Shown: positions 22,795 through 32,200 of the stretch, piece after piece
How the letters are laid out: the number at the start of each line of letters is the position of its first letter
Position numbering within the stretch: the first letter of the stretch is position 1
Assembly (NCBI RefSeq): GCF_910592395.1
Contig: NC_088318.1
Coordinates: forward strand, 8,802,349-8,866,348
Length of the DNA stretch: 64,000 nucleotides
Source: Lineus longissimus
Taxonomy: Eukaryota > Nemertea > Pilidiophora > Heteronemertea > Lineidae
Direction: 5' to 3'
Translations under genes and position numbers: made by a program
Notes under the pieces: generated by a model
The model's input: the letters and a program-made list of their open reading frames with translations, nothing else
Database searches by the model: none
What the model was told of the DNA's origin: nothing

Positions 22795-23906
22795 GTATAT
22801 TAGTATTTGACCTTTACTTTACTGTTCACCATATTTTGATTGACTGGTCAGCATTCTATGTGCAAGTAAGCAAATGTTGAATCATCCTGAATACATCGAA
22901 TATTACAACGTTCAATTAAAAGGACTGGTATTCACTAATTTTCATGCATGTCACCGATTTTATCAGGTGACTTCCAGTCTCAACCAAAAGATTTGCCCTT
23001 TTTTAGCTTCACTTGCAATTTTTAATTACCAGCGAAGCTTATCGCATACCGTCTTTTCTTTGGTATGACCATGAGTGCCAGACTACTTCGAGAAATTATG
23101 TAAAATTTGATTCGCTGTACAATGCATAGATGTACAGGGCGTATGAATACATACACTGCTTTTTCACATGAAAATATCGCTACCGAACAACAAACCAGGC
23201 TGAGGAATTAATGCGAGCATAGTTCCCAAATAATTGAGTTGTCACATAGAGTTGTCAATGTAATTTTATCTAGGGGGATTTTAAATATTCTCCACTAATT
23301 GTAGGATGCTTTTTAGCCATGATACTATCTGTAATTTTGATGTGATTAGGAAAATTTTAACGTCAACAATCCAATGCCTCCTCCAGAAATTCCCTAATCA
23401 AGACAATATGAATAAGATGACATCGATTGGTCATGTGATCTCCTGTCAAAATGGTGTATCGTTAAATTCCTAGAAATATTTTGAAGTAAACTTTATCGAC
23501 ATTCACCACTTTATTGACGGAATATCTTATTCAAAGCCAGGTACTTTGATTATTATTAGTTTAGGAACGTAACCAGTGTGTTGTCATTTCTTTATTTAGC
23601 ATTATTTGTCTGCATTTTGACGGCTTTGATCTCCGCCATCCCCCAGCGAAGCTCCCAGGCCGACAGGCCTCTAGGTTATGGTTGCAACATCCCTTTGAGG
23701 TGCTTTTGTGCAGTCTCTGAGATCTATCAATTGTCACAAAACTAAAGTGAGAGAATAAAGTCATGTCAAGTTCACAGCATGGTGCAGCATTCAAGCTTAC
23801 TTCTGGCTATTAATAATCAGGATGCAAGACCAATCACCAAATTCAGTTCACCTTTGCCATTTCTCTTCTGGTGTATGATATGCAATACTTTTTTATTCTT
23901 TTTAAG
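22795..23906. other. Intronic sequence upstream of the ATPase exon
   Basis: No ORF with homology. The last 30 bases (cttttttattctttttaag) form a strong polypyrimidine tract and AG acceptor for the exon at 23907. An 'ccccagcgaagctcccaggccgacaggcct' type block at 23640 recurs in diverged form near 58757, so a dispersed repeat is present. Confidence 0.5.
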
Positions 23907-24150
23907 CCTTGGTGTGGAGCCTGTAGATGAAGACGTTGTGAAAAAGCCTCCCAGAACAGCATCTGATTCAATTATTACTAAAAAGTTGATCTTCAACGTG
24001 ATGACATCAGCCATCATAATAGTGCTGGGTACCTTGTGGGTCTTCTGGCGTGAGATGAGTGATAATAAAATCACACCACGGGATACCACCATGACATTCA
24101 CATGTTTCGTATTCTTCGACATGTTCAATGCTCTCAGTTGTCGCTCCGAG
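23907..24150 (+). CDS. ATP2C1: Secretory-pathway Ca2+/Mn2+ ATPase, exon (loop 6/7, M7, M8 start)
   Basis: A 244-bp exon bounded by a polypyrimidine-AG acceptor and the donor GAG|GTAAGT. It encodes [15 protein letters not shown], then a hydrophobic segment ending TLWVFWRE, then [19 protein letters not shown]. These match the SPCA (P2A-type Golgi Ca2+/Mn2+ pump) C-terminal region far better than SERCA or PMCA. The first base completes a codon from the previous exon (splice phase 1). The exon ends at a complete codon (phase 0). The protein moves Ca2+ and Mn2+ into the Golgi lumen. No lesion is visible. The preceding conserved exon (IMDGPPAQ region) is not found in the window. Confidence 0.93.
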
Positions 24151-24907
24151 GTAAGTGTATAGCCTTTCAGCAAAACTAAGAATGCCACTACGTGGCTTAT
24201 ATTGCCTGCAGAACTTGGGGTCTTTTTGAAGTCACTGCTTTGCTATAGTTTCCCATTTGCCAGGGATTTTGAAGAGTTTTAGCGCAGCTGACAAAATCAT
24301 CGGAGCTAGTCAAATAGCTGTTCGAATGGTATCCGTCCTTTTATCCATCCCTCCATTCATCTGTGAACAAATTGGGCATTTTGTAATTGTATGACCTAGG
24401 CACTTGAAATCAGATCATCGGGAAGAACAGCCCAAGATATGCTGCTGACAGAAAATTCAGCAGATTCAAGTGAAATTCAGCTCACCAGGGGGCAAAATCG
24501 TAAATGACCAAAAATAATATTGTCACTTTATTCCAGCCGATAGAAGTTTCAAGTAAAGTTGAGGAAGTCTGCATAATATTGAGGTTTTGATATAAAATAA
24601 ATCACTTTCACTTTATGTCACCTGTTGACGGTATTGGGCAAAAATGTAAGGCAGCACATGATTAATTAAAATTTGGCAATTCAAGGCAATACTTTGGCAT
24701 CCTGAGCAACGTCACAGTTGGGCAGTTATGTTCTGCGCTCTTAAATCTGCATGTGGGTATCCAGCCATTTTTGTTGGAGTGAAGTGATGATAGAACGAAT
24801 AAAATCACTTCGAATCAATGGTACAAGTCAATCATCCGCACAACAGACCACTGACCAGGTGAGATGTCTTCATTAGATTCTTGTGGATTGTTTGAGGTTA
24901 TCATTTT
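24151..24907. other. Intronic, no feature recognised
   Basis: No ORF homology, inverted repeat or tandem structure is seen after the splice donor. Confidence 0.4.
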
Positions 24908-25234
24908 TTATGCCCCCGCTTCATGGGGCATTATGTCGACATTTATGTCAAATTTCCGTGCGATAACTAGTGAATGCTTTCACCAAACGAAATGATTTTC
25001 TCTTGGGGGTTGTCTATTGTTAGACGAAGGTTCCTTTTGATAATGGGTGCCATCAGCTATCCAAGATGGCCGCCAAGGCAGCGATCTTGAAATCCGTTTC
25101 CGGGCATTTAAAGGAGAACGCTTTAATGGAATGCAATGATTTTCACTCTGGGAATTGCCAATGGTTAGATGAAGGTTCCTTTCAACTATCCAAGATGGCC
25201 ACCAAAGAGGTCAGCTTGATTTTCGTTTCCACTG
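24908..25234 (+). repeat. ATGCCCCCGC-family repeat, interrupted by the Polinton
   Basis: The head TTATGCCCCCGCTTCATGGG and units with 'gaaggttccttt', 'caagatggcc' and 'ttgaaatccgtttcc' also occur at 52640-53110. The second unit breaks at CGTTTCCACTG (25234). It appears to resume at 51838 as AACTGAAGAACG, the position where other units read ATTTCGAGGAGAACG. The Polinton therefore landed inside this repeat. Confidence 0.7.
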
Positions 25235-25426
25235 AGTATATGTATTATGCGAGGTTCTTGCCCCGAAAAACAGGGTAAATATGGAAAAAACGGTAAAATT
25301 GGCTGCTCCAAAATTTTTTTTTTAATTTATAATTTCCAAGCCCGCCGAACCCCATTTTCCAAGTTAAAATGGTTAATTTGGGCACCGACCGGCATATAAC
25401 ATATACTCTACACCCCCCAAAAAAAC
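25235..25426 (+). repeat. Polinton left terminal inverted repeat
   Basis: Pairs with 51636-51831. About 17 mismatches in about 185 aligned bases by eye. It starts AGTATATGTATTATGC and its inner end contains GCATATAACATATACT, an inverted copy of its own terminus, so each TIR can fold on itself. It is followed by a C-run and AAAAAAACC. Confidence 0.9.
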
Positions 25427-25608
25427 CAACTAAAGTTCCTTCACACTAATTTCACTAATAAAGGGTTAAAATCAACTACTCACGCAAAAACGTTAATCCC
25501 CAGAGTCACTACAAACGATATCCAACATTTCTAACATTTCCACGTTACACACACATCAAAATAAATCAAAAAATCAAAAAACACACCCGCTTCACATCAG
25601 ATATTTCA

Positions 25609-26001
25609 CTAAAGTCCTGCTCCGATCACACCACCGACAATAAAAAGATATTCATAGTTTTTCATTTCCTCACTCGGTTGGTAGAAATCTTTTAATTCAG
25701 GCATTTCACGAAGTTGTACTTTATTCTCTGGATGAGGTTCGTTGTACAGAACAAAAGAAGCATCAACATTTCGGAAATCAGTTGCACTTTCATTTTCTCT
25801 TTTCAATTGAAGGTTAACGAAATCAATGGTTTCTTTTCGATGTTCGTCCCAAGCCTTAGATTCCCTTTGTAATTTTTCGATCGCTAAATTGTGTCTCTCC
25901 ATTTCGTCTTGATAACCATTTTTGTCTATGGCTTTGAAAAGATATCCCGCTCCAGAAAAGGCAACGGCGTTTACTACAGCACTAAGTATCATTCCAGCCA
26001 T
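25609..26001 (-). CDS. Conserved Polinton membrane protein (function unknown)
   Basis: An intact 130-residue frame. The N-terminus (MAGMILSAVVNAVAFSGAGY) is a hydrophobic signal or membrane segment. The middle is a charged helix (EMERHNLAIEKLQRESKAWD...FVNLQLKREN). It then has a DFYQPSEE stretch and a C-terminal hydrophobic segment (YLFIVGGVIGAGL). This layout, with 'RHNLAIEKLQ' and 'L.DFYQPSE', is that of a small protein recurrent in animal Polintons, always uncharacterised. It is divergent from the integrase gene, with only 28 bp between starts. The start is preceded by GTAAATGG. It is one of the few intact genes of the element, and a virion or membrane role is only inferred. Confidence 0.7.
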   Translation of the reverse strand: MAGMILSAVVNAVAFSGAGYLFKAIDKNGYQDEMERHNLAIEKLQRESKAWDEHRKETIDFVNLQLKRENESATDFRNVDASFVLYNEPHPENKVQLREMPELKDFYQPSEEMKNYEYLFIVGGVIGAGL

Positions 26002-26029
26002 TTACAAACAATAAGAAAGTGGTAAATAA
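26002..26029. promoter_or_regulatory. 28-bp divergent start region between membrane protein and integrase
   Basis: The two genes start back to back with only 28 bp between ATGs. On the + strand the integrase start reads GGTAAATAAATGACC; on the minus strand the other start reads TTTGTAAATGG. Any promoters must overlap both starts or lie within the coding regions. Confidence 0.5.
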
Positions 26030-27168
26030 ATGACCACCGAAAAAGTTCCAACGAACACAAGTCCAACGCACGAAGTTCCAGCGAACAAAGTTCCAGCGAA
26101 CAAAGTTTCAAACGAACGATATCTGATAGATTTATACTTTAATCCCCAAAGTACTATGGCCTATACAAATGAAAGCCAACTTTGGAGAAAAATAAAAACA
26201 GATAAAATGGCAATCAAGAAAAAGGAATTAAAAGATTTCCTAGTTAGTTTACCAACCTACCAACTGCACAAACCAATCACCGAAAAATTCGCTTTCCGAA
26301 AAACAATTGTTTCTTACGTGGATCAACAATGGCAAGCTGATTTAGTGGATTTACAGAAGTATCAAAAAGACAATACAAATTTCCGTTACATTTTAACGGT
26401 CATTGATTTATTCAGCCGTTACGCTTGGCCTTTACCTCTCAAGACTAATAGGGAGAAGAAGTTAAAGATTTATTTGTCACTATTTTTAAAGAAGCAAAAC
26501 CAGAGAAACTACAATTTGATGATGGTAAAGAATTCTACAATAAATCACTGAAAGAATTACTTGAAAAAAATAACATAGAATGGTTCTCAACTTTCTCAAG
26601 CAAAAAAGCAGCCGTTGTAGAAAGATTTAATCGTACTTTAAAAACTAGAATGTGGAAATATTTCACTGCAAAAGAGACTAACAAATGGTTGGATATTCTT
26701 GAAAACCTAGTGAATGGTTACAACAACACATTTCACTCCTCCATTGGAATGAAACCAATCGAAGTTAGAGAAGAAGATAATACCGGAACAGTCTGGTACA
26801 ATCTCTATGGAGCATTTCTACTTAAAGATTATGGTCAACCAAAATACAAGATAGGTGACAGCGTTAGAATAACCAAATACAAAACCATATTTTCTAAAGG
26901 TTATCTTCCTAATTTTACCGAAGAAGTTTTTAAAATAAAACAAATAATTTTCACAAAACCCATAGACTACCAACTTGAGGATTATCAATCAGAAATTATA
27001 GACGGTTATTTTTACACAGAGGAATTAAGTTACGTTCCAAACCCAGATCAAATCGAATACAAAATCGAAAAGTTTTACGTTACAAACAGGTAAGGGGGAA
27101 AAATATGGTTTAGTTAAATGGAAAGGTCCTCCGAAAAAATCAATGAGTGGCTTCCGGCATCTAACATA
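26030..27168 (+). pseudogene. Polinton retroviral-type integrase (RVE)
   Basis: It would catalyse DNA insertion with a 6-bp stagger. The N-terminus has short repeats of VPANK. A core begins near 26320: first catalytic Asp in QADLVDLQKY, second in the FDDGKEFY block near 26515-26535, and Glu in AAVVERFNRTLK near 26610-26640. The D,D35E arrangement is conserved. A WLDILENLVNGYNNTFHSS segment and a C-terminal SH3-like and chromodomain-like end (VKWKGPP..., 27110-27160) follow. Frames change near 26450, 26560-26640 and 27090, so no full protein is made. Length of about 380 codons is usual for the family. The start is in TAAATAAATG. The 3' end meets the convergent HNH gene. Confidence 0.9.
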
Positions 27169-27170
27169 AA

Positions 27171-27717
27171 TCACTTTAAGATTTTAACCACTTCTGGATG
27201 TTTTTCAACATCAGATAATTTACTCAAAGTTTCGTTCCTTTCTTCATCATTTGGGAACACATAATTTTCCAGAAAATCTTTGGCTTTTTGAAGTTGAAGT
27301 TTGTAGATATTTGGGAATAATTTTGCACCTTTATTCCTATTTTCTTTTTTACTGATCAGGTTGATATTTACTCAATTCCAGCAGATTTTTGGAAAAACCC
27401 CAAATTGGCCACCGGTAAAACATGATCGCGTTCTTCATCTACAATAATTTTCCCCTCTTTTTGCCAATTCAACCAATCAATGTAAAACTGGTTAGTGCAA
27501 CCGAGGTATTCTTTAAGCGGTACCATTGTACCACAATGGCTCATAGAAACCCGCATTTTGTGAATATCATTTAAGTTAGGGTCTTGATATTTTTTTCTCA
27601 TGTAATCCCTACCATAGTTTGTACTACAATCTTTACAGTAACTCTGCAACCCATCTCTGGATTGACTTTTTTAGAATGATACTCATAGGGTTTATTTATT
27701 TTGCATTTTGAACAGCA
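27171..27717 (-). pseudogene. HNH endonuclease with N-terminal zinc-binding CxxC
   Basis: From the 5' side it has CCSKCKINKPYEYHS, then a YCKDCS pair. The two CxxC pairs form a zinc ribbon-like unit. It then has DWLNWQKEGKIIVDEERDHVLPVANL, with DHVLP as the His-containing catalytic strand. A KKENRNKGAKLF segment near 27300 corresponds to the Asn and terminal helix of HNH nucleases. Such proteins occur in large DNA viruses and phages (endonuclease VII-like). Two frame changes, near 27640 and 27375, break it. It converges tail to tail with integrase. A Harbinger-like MITE sits just upstream of its start, so the first codons may be displaced. It may act in DNA processing or repair, or be a homing-type gene. 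Function is inferred. Confidence 0.65.
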
Positions 27718-27727
27718 TTTATGCTTA

Positions 27728-28623
27728 GGCCAGAGTTTTTTTATTAGTTGGTTCGCGGACCCGCCGCTAGGGAAAACAGGCGAACATGAAATAAAATAAA
27801 ATAACATTTTTTTTCAATTCTCTGTGCCCGCCGCCCCAAAAATTGCCGAAAATAAAAAAAATAAAAATATTTATTTTTATTTTTATTCCGCCCGCCGCTC
27901 CAAGTGCAAATATTTTCGAAGTCAATTTTTTAAAAATCGGATTCCTTCGTTGTTCCTTCGTGGCGCACCTTCTCTTGTCCAACCTCGTGTACTTGGTCTA
28001 CTTGTATTCGTATGGAATGCGTGCAGCGTAGCGTGATGAAGTGCTGTATATCGATACATTGTTACCGTGTGAGTCAGTGTTGATATTAACAAACCTGGAG
28101 GTGAGGGTTGACGTGAGTTTGTATAGATGTCAGTTCTTGTTCTATTGATACTGTACTGTGCAATTGGGTCTTTCAAACAATATCAACAAACCGGGCACTT
28201 ATATTTTCACCATTTAACTTGGTAGATATGTTGTAGACACTTGGACCAGTGCAGATCAAAGACCAAAGTGAAATGTTCATTCTCTGAAGATTGCCTTCTG
28301 CCAGTACAAGAGACATCACATGAGAGAGAGTACTGAGCACATGTGCTGAAGAGAAAATGTCAGTTTGGGTACTTTTGGATTATTTCATTTCAACTATCTG
28401 AATAGGTGTAAAATAGAGTAAGAAATAGAATGATACAAATATCGGTTTTCAAATTTTATTTTCAAATAAAAATTTATTTTTTTATGATCCTCCTCCCTGA
28501 AATTCAAGTCACATGTTTTCGAGAAGTGGAAAAATAAAACTTTATTTTTATTTTTTTTTCGCCCTCCTCTATAAAAGTCATGGGGGAAAAATCCGAGAAC
28601 CAACTAATAAAAAAACTCTGGCC
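27728..28623. mobile_element. PIF/Harbinger-like MITE (896 bp)
   Basis: It starts GGCCAGAGTTTTTTTATTAG and ends with the reverse complement, giving ~32 bp of terminal inverted repeat with one mismatch. The flanks are TTA at 27725-27727 and TTA at 28624-28626, the 3-bp TWA-type duplication of PIF/Harbinger elements. Subterminal regions carry repeated 'CCGCC'/'CCTCC' blocks separated by long A/T stretches. No transposase. It lies between the HNH and kinase genes of the Polinton. Confidence 0.8.
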
Positions 28624-28641
28624 TTATTAGTTTGTACTAAG

Positions 28642-29257
28642 TTAATAAATATTTTTTGCATTTTCTATTCTATCGTTCCCGTGTGAGGCAATAACCGGAA
28701 CCTCCAGGTGTTTTTTAATGAATGTTTCTTCGTGATGATAATGAACATAATTTTGATATTCTAAACTAATAGACCTTTCTTCTGGACGGTTTCGTTCTTG
28801 CATTCTCCCATAACAAATTTTTGGGTCGGTTCTAAGATAAATTATGAAGATTGGAAGTTTTCCAGTATCGTACATTTTATTACAGTATTCAGAATACTTA
28901 TCCTTTAAATTCTGAAATTGATCCTTAGTTAAATTCCCCTCAAAACGACTCAAACTCGAAAAGACATGATGGGTAGAGAAAATACTTCTCTCAGAAATTA
29001 TTGTTTTATTAGAATCTGCCTTATTATTATCTCTAAAAGACATTTCCAGCGCCATCATTTGAAATTCTTCTGAATATTCTTTAGGATTACTGTACATAAG
29101 TTCCAACATATTTTTTTCCATTATAATTTTTCCATTCATATATAGGCTCTGGAATAACCTCTACATCGTTGAATTATTTCAAACGTTCAATTAACTTTGA
29201 TTTTCCGGTAGAAATATTACCCTCAATTATTATTCTTCTTCCATTTATTAAGTACAT
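28642..29257 (-). pseudogene. Deoxynucleoside kinase (dNK/TK2/dGK family)
   Basis: It would phosphorylate deoxynucleosides to supply dNTPs. The start ATG at 29257 opens MYLINGRRIIIEGNISTGKS, with Walker A GNISTGKS. A VEVIPEPIYEW block follows (about 29148-29170). The main frame from 29139 has SERSIFSTHHVF (the ERS motif), IIYLRTDPKICYGRMQERNR (the Arg-rich LID region) and ISLEYQNYVHYHHEE. These motifs are in the order and spacing of animal and viral dNKs. One stop (TAA near 29180) and one frameshift in an A-run near 29125 break it. It is 15 bp from the end of PolB and in the same direction, as in an operon-like replication block. Its start lacks the TAAATG signal. A dNK is not among the usual core Polinton genes. 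Confidence 0.82.
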
Positions 29258-29272
29258 TTTTTCCTAAATGTT

Positions 29273-32200
29273 TTATTCGATATAGCCAACAGGAGCGAGC
29301 TTCGCTTCACTTAATAGTGTTGGCGCTCCATACGGAACCGTTGAAATTCCATCGTCTAAAATATATATCTTATCGTCGAATGGATTTAAACTTCATTTAT
29401 TAACTTCCTCTACAAACATATTGTGCTTGTCAGATCTAAGAACCCTCATATTATCATGGTACCATATCTTTTTATCAACCAACGAAGTATAGTAGTCGTC
29501 AAATGAAATACCAGTTTTTACCACATGTTTACTTATTCCCTTTAACTTTTTTAACTCAGAGGTCTCAGTTTTATAGGCATACCTTTTACTTTTCAAAGCA
29601 ATGAATTCTTTCATTTCATCCCCAGCCAACTCATCTTTAAAATATCCCGCGACTTAACTCTTATCATACAGTGGATGATCTTTTGGATAGTTACTGAAGT
29701 CGAAATGTTCTTTCAGAATCTTATGTCAAATCGTCAGTCTTTAACTTTAATACAAAACTGTCAGTGTCAAGATAGAGCAACTCTATATTCTTGCTTTAGG
29801 TAAAATTGTAAAATCCTGTAATGCACTATGTAGTTTTTCTTATTTTTCTGATTCAAGATAAGTTTCTCAACCTTTTGTCTCTTCTCATCCCCCAACAATT
29901 CCTTCTGGTAGTCACTCAATTCCTCGTAGGGAATAAATAATGATTCCGGACAATATGGAAAATTCAACGATTTGAACTTTATTTTTTCTGGGCATACCAG
30001 GTCGACTTCAAAATAAAAACCTATCAGAGAATTTTCAGAAATACTCATTATATTCTCTTCTGTTATTTCGGGTATTTCTTCGTAAACTCTGAAATCAGAC
30101 TCGGGTAACATTTGCATCATGGCCCAACCGTAAAGAGTATTTGCGTCGACATACAGAAGTTTATGTTAGTCATCAGCTTTGAAATATCTAGTTCCCATCA
30201 CCCCAGAAATTCCACCTCTTATTGCTTTTTAAAATAGCATAAAAGAATCATCTTCAGTTGGTAGATCGAGATTGATGCCTGTATATTTCAGTCCCGCTTG
30301 CCAAGTGAGACCAGGAGCGGAGTAACAATGACAAGGATCAATTTCAAAATAGTTTAAATTGACATCTGTAAATTTTTCAAAAAGGTCTGCCAAAAGTAAC
30401 ACATCAGATTTTAGGTACAAATCTATAAATTTTCCATGGTCCCAGCGGAGGCTCCGATCTTTCGCTTTGAAGTGATCCCAAATCTCTTTTGCTTTTTGAT
30501 ACACCTCCGGAGGTTCCATTTCATTTTTCAAATTGTTAAAAAACATATCTTCTCTGAGTGTTTCTTCGTTGTAACTTTCATGTGAGGTGTGAAAAGAATA
30601 TGGTACAGAACCTTTCTTTCTTAGTAATTTGAAGTCTTCGTTGTCTGGATAAAACTTCCTGGTGATTTTGAAGTCACAATCTACCATTGATTTTGTTATG
30701 TTGTCCAAACCGGATTGCAGAAATCTGAAGGAATCTAAAAACCGAAAACAGCCAAACTGAAAAGAAATATAGTCCTCAGCTGATTTGGGAAGGAGTTTCA
30801 GTCTGTTACCCTTTGTCTTCTTAATCAATGTTTTTTTAACCAGTGTTTTAATGAAAAGATGAGAGTCATAGTGACTAAGATTGTTGAAGAAAATCGGTAC
30901 AAAGTTGGCATGTTTTGCGATGAGGTTACAAAAGTTGTGGGCCGCACCTCTAAACTTACCACTGTAATGATCATGATCCCTAACTATTTTTTCATTGTTC
31001 TTATTATCTTTACCGCCTGCTTTGCCACAATGATAGCAGTTTCCGTTTTTCTTATCCAACTCAAATTTTTCTTGCTCTTCGTTAATCAATTCCATTTCTA
31101 CTTCTGTATTTAAAAGTTTCCCAAATTCATCTTCCTTCTGCATTAACCATTCACAAAACCAATCCACCACATCCTCCCCTTGGTATGAAAAATATGCGCT
31201 TTCGAAAAGTTCTGGATAATCTGAATGAATATAACATCCCACCGCAGAGGCTTTTTGGATTTTTAATATTTTAGTTTTTTCTGATCCCTCATCAGTAACT
31301 TTTACTAGAACACCCTCAGAATATTTTAAATTATCACTAGTTGCTTTGAAATCGACGTACATCACGAAAGGAACCCTATTTTTAAACGGGTGGTTTTTAA
31401 ATTTTAGGTTTGCTCATGCGGTTCCCTTCAGCGGCATTTTGACTTCGCGATATTCATGTACCCCACATTTCTTTTTGTGATTAACTAGAGTTATTTCCCT
31501 ATCAAAAGCATTCATACACCTTTTACATAAATATTTTGTAATTATGACTGCTATTATTACGAAAAAACACAGATATATTCAGTAACATATAATGTTCTTG
31601 GTAGTACAAAATATCTATTACGTTTTCCTCCTCAAAATTATCAGATAGATAAAGTGGTTCCAAAGTGTAATCTAACAGATTATTTAATTGCTTATTCGTC
31701 CTCACCAACCCAAAAATATTAATTAGACCATATCCACAACTCTGTGGATATGGTCTCTTGTTTTTACTGAGCCGATTGCCAGGACCCGAGGGATGTGGTT
31801 TTCGGCAGGTATCTCCGAAACTGCTGCACGGAATGACCTGAAATTTGGTCAGGTTACGTTTCATAACCTGCTAACGAACAATGTGTACTTTATTTTTGCA
31901 GCCGTTGCTTACTTTTTTAGTTTTCGGGTGATTTTTGATGAAAATCGCCGGTTCTGAACCGTTCCAGTAATAGCACTGCCACCCGCGTTTTTACCGATTA
32001 GGCAAGTTGCTCAACGTTGATCTGTCCCGACCTGAACAAGTCGGAGGATACCCGCTACATGGAAGAGCCAACAGACATTTCATCTACGCATTCTAGACCG
32101 AGTGAGTGTGAATTTTGTGGGATCGTAATCGCCCTCAAATTTGTGTTCAAACACTGCATCAGACAAAATTAACTCATCAGAGGTCAAGAAAAGGATCTTA

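Noticed and set aside
23779-23906. Extension of the ATPase exon upstream to the ATG at 23779
   Set aside because: The upstream residues do not match SPCA proteins and are separated by a polypyrimidine tract and AG acceptor.
24151-24188. Read-through of the ATPase exon past 24150
   Set aside because: The frame stops four codons later, and a consensus donor GTAAGT lies exactly at the family's exon end.
25235-25426. Two independent MITEs instead of Polinton TIRs
   Set aside because: Similarity continues past the inner inverted copy into the C-run, and only the outer edges carry the same 6-bp duplication.
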